NCBI GenBank assembly: GCA_027001815.1
Contig: JALTLT010000446.1
Span: forward strand, 1-9,518
DNA from: Gammaproteobacteria bacterium
Lineage (GTDB): Bacteria; Pseudomonadota; Gammaproteobacteria; JALTLT01
Length of the DNA stretch: 9,518 nt
Direction: 5' to 3'
Shown here: positions 5,399-9,518 of the stretch, piece after piece
How positions within the stretch are numbered: position 1 is the first letter of the stretch
Layout: each line of letters opens with the position of its first letter
The notes under the pieces: model-generated
The model's database searches: none
Told to the model about the DNA's origin: nothing
The model's input: the letters and a program-made list of their open reading frames with translations, nothing else
Made by a program: the position numbers and the translations under genes

Positions 5399-5441
5399 TT
5401 GAAGTACAATGGTCCCAGCAACCCTCGACCATGCCCTCCCT

Positions 5442-7412
5442 ATGAACCATGACGCCCTCAACGAGATCCTGCTGCTCCTGGCGCTCGCCGTGCTGGCGGT
5501 GGCGCTGCTCCGACGGATCCATCTCCCACCCATCCTCGCCTATCTGCTGGTGGGGGTACTGGCCGGTCCACACGCCCTCGGCTGGCTGGAGGAGTCGGCG
5601 GCGATCGAGCTCCTGGCCGAGATCGGCGTCGCCTTCCTCCTCTTCATGATCGGCCTGGAGATCTCCATCCCGCGTCTGCTCTCGATGAAGGGGGTGGTGC
5701 TGGGGCTCGGCGGTGCCCAGGTGGTGCTGACGGCTCTCTCGGTCACGCTGCTGGCCCACTGGCTCGGGCTCGAGTGGGGAGGGGCCTTCGTGGTGGGGGG
5801 AGCGCTGGCCATGTCCTCCACGGCGATCGTCGTCAAGCAGCTCAACGAGCAATTGGAGATCCACTCCCGCCACGGACGGATCGCCTTGGGCATTCTCCTC
5901 TTCCAGGATCTGGCGGTGGTGCCCCTGCTGGTGGTGATCCCGATCCTGGCCAGCCCCGAGGGGGCGCTGCTGCTTCCCCTGCTCTTCGCCCTGGCCAAGG
6001 GTGTGATCGCCTTCGTCACCCTTTTCCTGGTGGGGCGCTGGCTGTTGCGTCCCCTCTTTCACCTGGTGGCGGAGTCCCACTCGGCCGAACTCTTCACGCT
6101 CACCGTGCTGCTGGTCTCGCTGGCCGCCGCCGGTTTCACCGCCATGCTGGGTCTCTCGCTGGCCCTCGGCGCCTTCCTGGCGGGGATGACTCTCGGCGAG
6201 ACGGAGTATCGTCATCAGATCGAGGCGGACATCCGCCCCTTTCGTGATGTGCTGATGGGGCTCTTCTTCATCTCCATCGGTCTCAAGCTGGATCTGATGG
6301 CGCTGCCGGAGAACTGGCTCCCGGTACTGCTGCTGCTTCTGCTCCTGATCCCCGGCAAGGGGCTGCTGATCTATGCCCTGTCACGGCTCGGTGGGTATGA
6401 GCCCGGGGTGGCGATGCGGGCCGGGACGGTCCTCGCGCAGGGCGGAGAATTCGGCTTCGCCATCATGGCGCTGGCTATGGCGAGCAGCCTGTTGGCTCCG
6501 GGCCAGACCCAGGCGGTCCTCGCGGCGGTGATCCTGAGCATGGCGGTGGCACCGCTTCTGGTGCGACACAACGGTCACCTGGCCAAGCGGGTGTGCGCCG
6601 CGAGCTATCTGGGCGGTCGGCAGCGCGCGGTCGAGGAGCTGCGCGAGCGTACCGGGGAGCTGAACGGCCATGTGGTGCTGTGCGGTTTTGGCCGCATCGG
6701 CCAGAATCTCGCCCGCTTCCTGCGCCTGGAGGGGATCCCCTACGTGGCGCTGGAACTGGATCCCACCCTGCTGCGCGAGGCCCGCGAGGCGGGTGAGGAG
6801 ATCCATTTCGGTGACGCCACCCATGGGGAGATCCTGGATGCGGTGGGCCTCGGCCGGGCACGGGCCCTGGTGGTCACCTTCGCCGAGGGTCATGCCGCGG
6901 AGAAGGTGGTGATCGCGGCACGCCGCATCAACCTCGATGCGGCGATCGTGGTCCGTATCCGTGACGATAGCTGGATGGAGCGCCTCGAGCAGGCGGGAGC
7001 CACGGACGTGGTGCCCGAGGCGATCGAGGCGGCGATGATGCTTGCCAGCCATCTGCTGCAGCACCTTGGTGTCGCGGGGGACGAGATCAACCGCCTGGTG
7101 GAACAGGCACGTCACGACCACTACCGCAAACTGCGCGCCTGGTTCCACGGTGAGGAGGAGGTGGATATCGAGCAGAAGGACCGTTCCCGGCTGCACAGCG
7201 TGCTGCTGCCCGACGGAGGGGCGGCGGTGGGTCGCAAGGTGGGGGAACTGGGTATGGAGCGGCTCGGTGCGGAGGTGCTGGCGGTGCGGCGCGGCATGAT
7301 CCGCGGCGAGGATCCCTCTCCCGACATGGAGCTGCGGGCCGGAGACGTGCTGGTGCTGCGCGGAGACGGCGAGGCGCTGGAGCACGCGGAGGAACGCCTC
7401 CTCGGTGGTTGA
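5442..7412 (+). CDS. Kef/CPA2-type cation:proton antiporter with C-terminal RCK domains
   Basis: A 656-residue inner-membrane protein. Residues about 1-385 are a CPA2 exchanger domain with around a dozen membrane helices, including AYLLVGVLAGP, FLLFMIGLE, ALAMSSTAIVVKQL, the ion-binding-type motif LLFQDLAVVPLL (D156), GAFLAGMTLGE and LAQGGEFGFAI. Residues about 410-525 form a TrkA-N/RCK nucleotide-binding fold (G415-x-G417-xx-G420 in CGFGRIG; acidic end of strand two at E438/D440). The last 75 or so residues resemble TrkA-C. This layout is that of KefB/KefC, YbaL and RosB-like potassium or sodium/proton antiporters; which ion and which ligand cannot be told. The start at 5442 fits the family N terminus, but no clear ribosome site is seen; an in-frame ATG at 5409 is the alternative. 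It appears to be a single-gene unit. Confidence 0.92.
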   Translation: MNHDALNEILLLLALAVLAVALLRRIHLPPILAYLLVGVLAGPHALGWLEESAAIELLAEIGVAFLLFMIGLEISIPRLLSMKGVVLGLGGAQVVLTALSVTLLAHWLGLEWGGAFVVGGALAMSSTAIVVKQLNEQLEIHSRHGRIALGILLFQDLAVVPLLVVIPILASPEGALLLPLLFALAKGVIAFVTLFLVGRWLLRPLFHLVAESHSAELFTLTVLLVSLAAAGFTAMLGLSLALGAFLAGMTLGETEYRHQIEADIRPFRDVLMGLFFISIGLKLDLMALPENWLPVLLLLLLLIPGKGLLIYALSRLGGYEPGVAMRAGTVLAQGGEFGFAIMALAMASSLLAPGQTQAVLAAVILSMAVAPLLVRHNGHLAKRVCAASYLGGRQRAVEELRERTGELNGHVVLCGFGRIGQNLARFLRLEGIPYVALELDPTLLREAREAGEEIHFGDATHGEILDAVGLGRARALVVTFAEGHAAEKVVIAARRINLDAAIVVRIRDDSWMERLEQAGATDVVPEAIEAAMMLASHLLQHLGVAGDEINRLVEQARHDHYRKLRAWFHGEEEVDIEQKDRSRLHSVLLPDGGAAVGRKVGELGMERLGAEVLAVRRGMIRGEDPSPDMELRAGDVLVLRGDGEALEHAEERLLGG

Positions 7413-7424
7413 CGGGCGGTGCGC

Positions 7425-7489
7425 GGAACGGTGAGACCGCGTTTTCGGCTTCCGGCATGGAAAAGGGCCGGGAGGGTCTCGACGACCTG
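7425..7489. repeat. Decayed fragment of family A element
   Basis: GGTGAG, then GCGTTTTCGGCTTCCGGC, then GGAAAAGGGCC and a final CCTG (7486-7489) align in order with the right half of the copies at 4003-4086 and 5316-5398. The left arm of the GGAAGCC hairpin is lost, and the GGCCTTTTTCAAC arm is replaced by GGGTCTCGAC. It begins about 12 bases after the antiporter stop codon. It seems to be an old, eroded copy. Confidence 0.6.
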
Positions 7490-7625
7490 AGAGGGGCCGT
7501 GGCGGAAAGATTTCCCCACCGGAAATCAAGGATTCACCGTTTGCGTCCGATACACTATCAGCCCGGTGACGATGTGCCGCATCCGGGGCTGGAGGGGGCC
7601 GCGGAACCTGCCGGATGGGGGGAAC

Positions 7626-7644
7626 GCCGTTTTCCGACAGCCTG
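7626..7644. repeat. Decayed terminal-repeat fragment of family A
   Basis: GCCGTTTTCCGACAGCCTG resembles the terminal hairpin arm GGTGTTTTTCAACAGCCTG at 682-700. No partner arm is nearby, so it is a single eroded end. Short match, hence modest confidence. Confidence 0.4.
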
Positions 7645-7811
7645 TCGCATGTGGCGAGCCGGCCGGTGTGACTCCCCGGGCGAGCGCCACGAAGCCGGGC
7701 CGGAGCTGCGGCGAGAACGAGTCGATCTGGCCGGGGCGATGACGTACCCCACCCTTCCCGATGGCGGGCAATCCCTGAACATGACCGAACACCGGAAACA
7801 GTAACCGCTCC

Positions 7812-9128
7812 ATGCACGCAGACATCCAGCCCGTCATGCCCGTCCGCGGTATCGGCATCCGCCAGAAGATGCTCATGGTACTGATCGGCACATTGACCAT
7901 CTCTCTCGGGATCACCGGCTGGCTGGGGTACCGGAACCATACTCACCAGGTGCTGGAGGAGACCCAGCGGCGCGGCGAGGACATGAGCCGCTTCGTGGCG
8001 CGTTCCCTCGCCTACAGCGTAGTGGGGTACGACTATCACACTATCCAGCTTCTGCTGGAGGAGATGGTCAAGTCCCAGGATGTGGTCTACGCCAAGGTGA
8101 TCAACAACCGCGGGCGGTTGATGGCCGAGGCGGGTGGCCGGCGTGCGGAACAGCCGGAGTGGGGACGGTTCGAGGAGGTGATCCGCCTCGACGGAGAGCC
8201 GGTCGGGCGGCTCTTCATCGACTACAACGGGATGCGCATCATCCGCCAGCTCGAGGAGCGGAAGTCGGGGATGATCCTCCGCGAGGCGGCCATCATCCTG
8301 CTCATCGCCCTGGGGGAGTTTCTGGCACTCTCCTGGATCATCATCCGTCCCCTGGCCACCATCCATCAGTCGCTGATGGAGGCTGTGGACGACCGTGGGC
8401 GCATCGTCTCCGACATCCCCATCACCAGTGGCGACGAGTTCGGTCGGCTCGCCTGGCTGTTCAATGTGATGCGACGGGAACTCAACGAGGTACACTCGAA
8501 ACTCCAGTCGCGAATCGATGCCGCCGACCAGCAGTTACGTCACAACAACGAGAAGCTGGAGAGACAATCGCGGGAGCTGCAGCGGGTCAACCGCCAGTTG
8601 CTGGAACTCTCCATCACCGATCCCCTCACCGGTCTCTACAACCGGCGTCATTTCGACTCCGTGATCGAGGCGGAACTGGCGCTCTGCAACCGCCACGGCG
8701 AGCCGCTCTCGGTGTTGCTCATCGATCTCGACCATTTCAAGAGGATCAACGACCGATGGGGCCACGACATGGGGGATCGGGTGTTGCGGGAGGTGGCCGA
8801 GGTGCTGCGTCGCCATTTCAGGAAGACCGACGTCCTCTGCCGCCTCGGGGGGGAGGAGTTCGTCGCCCTGTGCCGTCGAGCCGGGCCGGAGGTGGCGTGT
8901 GAGCTGGGTGAGAAGGTGCGTTGCGCCCTGGCCCAGATCGAACTCAAGGTGCCGGGCAATACCATCCACGTGACGGCCACCATCGGCGTGGACTCCTTCG
9001 ACAGCACCGCCTCCCGCCGTGCGGAGGATCTCATGAAGGGGGCCGACGAGGCGCTCTATCACGGCAAGAAGACGGGCCGCAATCGGGTGGTGCATCGGAG
9101 GGAGGTGTCGAACAATGAACGGTCCTGA
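7812..9128 (+). CDS. Membrane-bound diguanylate cyclase (sensor-HAMP-GGDEF)
   Basis: A 438-residue inner-membrane enzyme predicted to make c-di-GMP from two GTP. Order: membrane helix 1 (about 20-39), periplasmic sensor of about 115 residues, membrane helix 2 (about 159-178), HAMP (about 179-235), a helical linker (about 235-265) and a GGDEF domain (about 268-430). The catalytic domain looks active: D270-PLTGLYNRR, metal-binding D305 in LIDLDHFKRIND, HDMGD, and the signature G346-GEEF. An inhibitory I-site RxxD (R337-KTD) sits five residues before it, as needed for product feedback. No strong ribosome site precedes the ATG at 7812; an in-frame ATG at 7836 is an alternative. The 3' end overlaps the next gene by 14 bases, implying translational coupling and a shared signalling role. 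Confidence 0.93.
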   Translation: MHADIQPVMPVRGIGIRQKMLMVLIGTLTISLGITGWLGYRNHTHQVLEETQRRGEDMSRFVARSLAYSVVGYDYHTIQLLLEEMVKSQDVVYAKVINNRGRLMAEAGGRRAEQPEWGRFEEVIRLDGEPVGRLFIDYNGMRIIRQLEERKSGMILREAAIILLIALGEFLALSWIIIRPLATIHQSLMEAVDDRGRIVSDIPITSGDEFGRLAWLFNVMRRELNEVHSKLQSRIDAADQQLRHNNEKLERQSRELQRVNRQLLELSITDPLTGLYNRRHFDSVIEAELALCNRHGEPLSVLLIDLDHFKRINDRWGHDMGDRVLREVAEVLRRHFRKTDVLCRLGGEEFVALCRRAGPEVACELGEKVRCALAQIELKVPGNTIHVTATIGVDSFDSTASRRAEDLMKGADEALYHGKKTGRNRVVHRREVSNNERS

Positions 9129-9518
9129 ACGGCAGGCGGTATTCGTCGCAAGGGTGAAGAGGCCCCTTTCCCCCCGGGGGGTCGGGGCGGCTCTCCTGTT
9201 GGCGGGGCTGCTGTGGAGCCTGGTCGTCCCTCGGCCGGCGTCGGCCGGGCAGCCCGTGCTGCGATTCGGATCGGTCGCCATGGACATTCCCGCGGTGATG
9301 TATCACCGGCTCTCGCCGCTGACCCGCTATCTCTCTGCCGAGGTGGGACGGGAGGTGGTACTGGAACTCTCCCCCGACATGCCCACGGCCATCGACCGGC
9401 TGGTGAAGGGAGAGGTGGATCTGGCCTATCTCACCCCCGTCGCTTATCTGCGTGCCCGCGAACGGGGTGGGGCCCGTCTGCTGGTCAAGACCCAGACGCG
9501 GGGGAAGGGCTCCTTCAG
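9115..9518 (+). CDS. PhnD-like periplasmic binding protein (3' end beyond window)
   Basis: 134 codons are visible and the frame is open at the window end. A long positively charged start, a hydrophobic core (about residues 22-38) and PASA before residue 45 form a Sec signal peptide. The mature part begins PVLRFGSVAMDIP and contains LSPLTRYLSAEVG, a DRLVKGEVDLAYLTPVAYLRA stretch and a following VKTQTRGKGSF, as in phosphate/phosphite/phosphonate-type substrate-binding proteins (PhnD-like). GGAGGT lies 9 bases before the ATG, inside the end of the diguanylate cyclase gene. No transporter permease is visible, and the overlap with a sensor cyclase suggests a signalling partner rather than an uptake protein (inference). 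The ligand is unknown. Confidence 0.85.
   Translation, partial: MNGPERQAVFVARVKRPLSPRGVGAALLLAGLLWSLVVPRPASAGQPVLRFGSVAMDIPAVMYHRLSPLTRYLSAEVGREVVLELSPDMPTAIDRLVKGEVDLAYLTPVAYLRARERGGARLLVKTQTRGKGSF

Larger units (their letters stand above)
7413..7811. other. Gap of about 400 bp without a supported gene
   Basis: Between the antiporter stop and the diguanylate cyclase start there is no frame with a recognisable product. A 131-codon plus-strand frame here runs through repeat remnants, has no good ribosome site and looks like high-GC noise. The gap holds two decayed fragments of the palindromic family (7425-7489 and 7626-7644) and must contain the promoter for the next operon, which I could not pin down. 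Confidence 0.6.

Noticed and set aside
7526..7915. A 129-codon minus-strand frame upstream of the diguanylate cyclase
   Set aside because: It overlaps the start of a real gene on the other strand and shows no domain or ribosome site.
6381..8495. A 704-codon minus-strand open frame across the antiporter and the diguanylate cyclase
   Set aside because: It lies opposite two strongly supported genes and its translation is low-complexity and rich in His, Pro, Gln and Arg. High GC keeps the frame open by chance.

Overview
The window looks like a piece of a GC-rich gammaproteobacterial chromosome, most likely a motile Chromatiales-type or related sulfur-oxidiser-like lineage. The protein families support this (Vibrio-like PomA/PomB stator, YggX, HemJ, Kef-type antiporter, PilZ and GGDEF proteins). 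So do the many dispersed intergenic palindromes; I recall similar palindromes from such genomes, but this assignment is an inference and was not searched.

Layout. Positions 1-368 (minus) hold the start of an exported porin-like protein behind a promoter with a good Fur box. Positions 539-700 are a compact palindromic mobile element lying just upstream of an A-type Fe-S carrier gene (743-1129, plus). A near-consensus flagellar sigma-28 promoter (1265-1291) precedes the stator genes pomA (1379-2140) and pomB (2170-3213) and a PilZ gene (3278-3853). A second element (3857-4086) fills the gap to the convergent minus-strand pair hemJ (4842-4414) and yggX (4356-4120). A third element (4945-5095) sits upstream of hemJ. 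It is followed by a protein-poor stretch with an orphan intrinsic terminator (possible small RNA) and a truncated element (5316-5398). Next come a Kef-type cation/proton antiporter with a C-terminal RCK module (5442-7412), a 400-bp gap with two decayed element fragments, a membrane diguanylate cyclase (7812-9128), and an overlapping PhnD-like periplasmic binding protein cut by the window end (9115-9518).

Functional themes. The first is motility and c-di-GMP: a sigma-28-driven stator operon with a PilZ effector, and further on a diguanylate cyclase translationally coupled to a periplasmic binding protein. The second is iron and heme: a Fur-controlled porin, an Fe-S carrier, YggX and HemJ.

The most unusual observation is the element family. 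Two elements with different terminal sequences (539-700 and 4945-5095) share the same layout: five consecutive hairpins of closely matching sizes and spacings, a 4-bp target duplication, and one hairpin (H2) with the same 8-bp stem and GGGA loop in which two adjacent base pairs differ by compensatory changes. This suggests a structure-constrained non-autonomous mobile element family. No transposase is present in the window.
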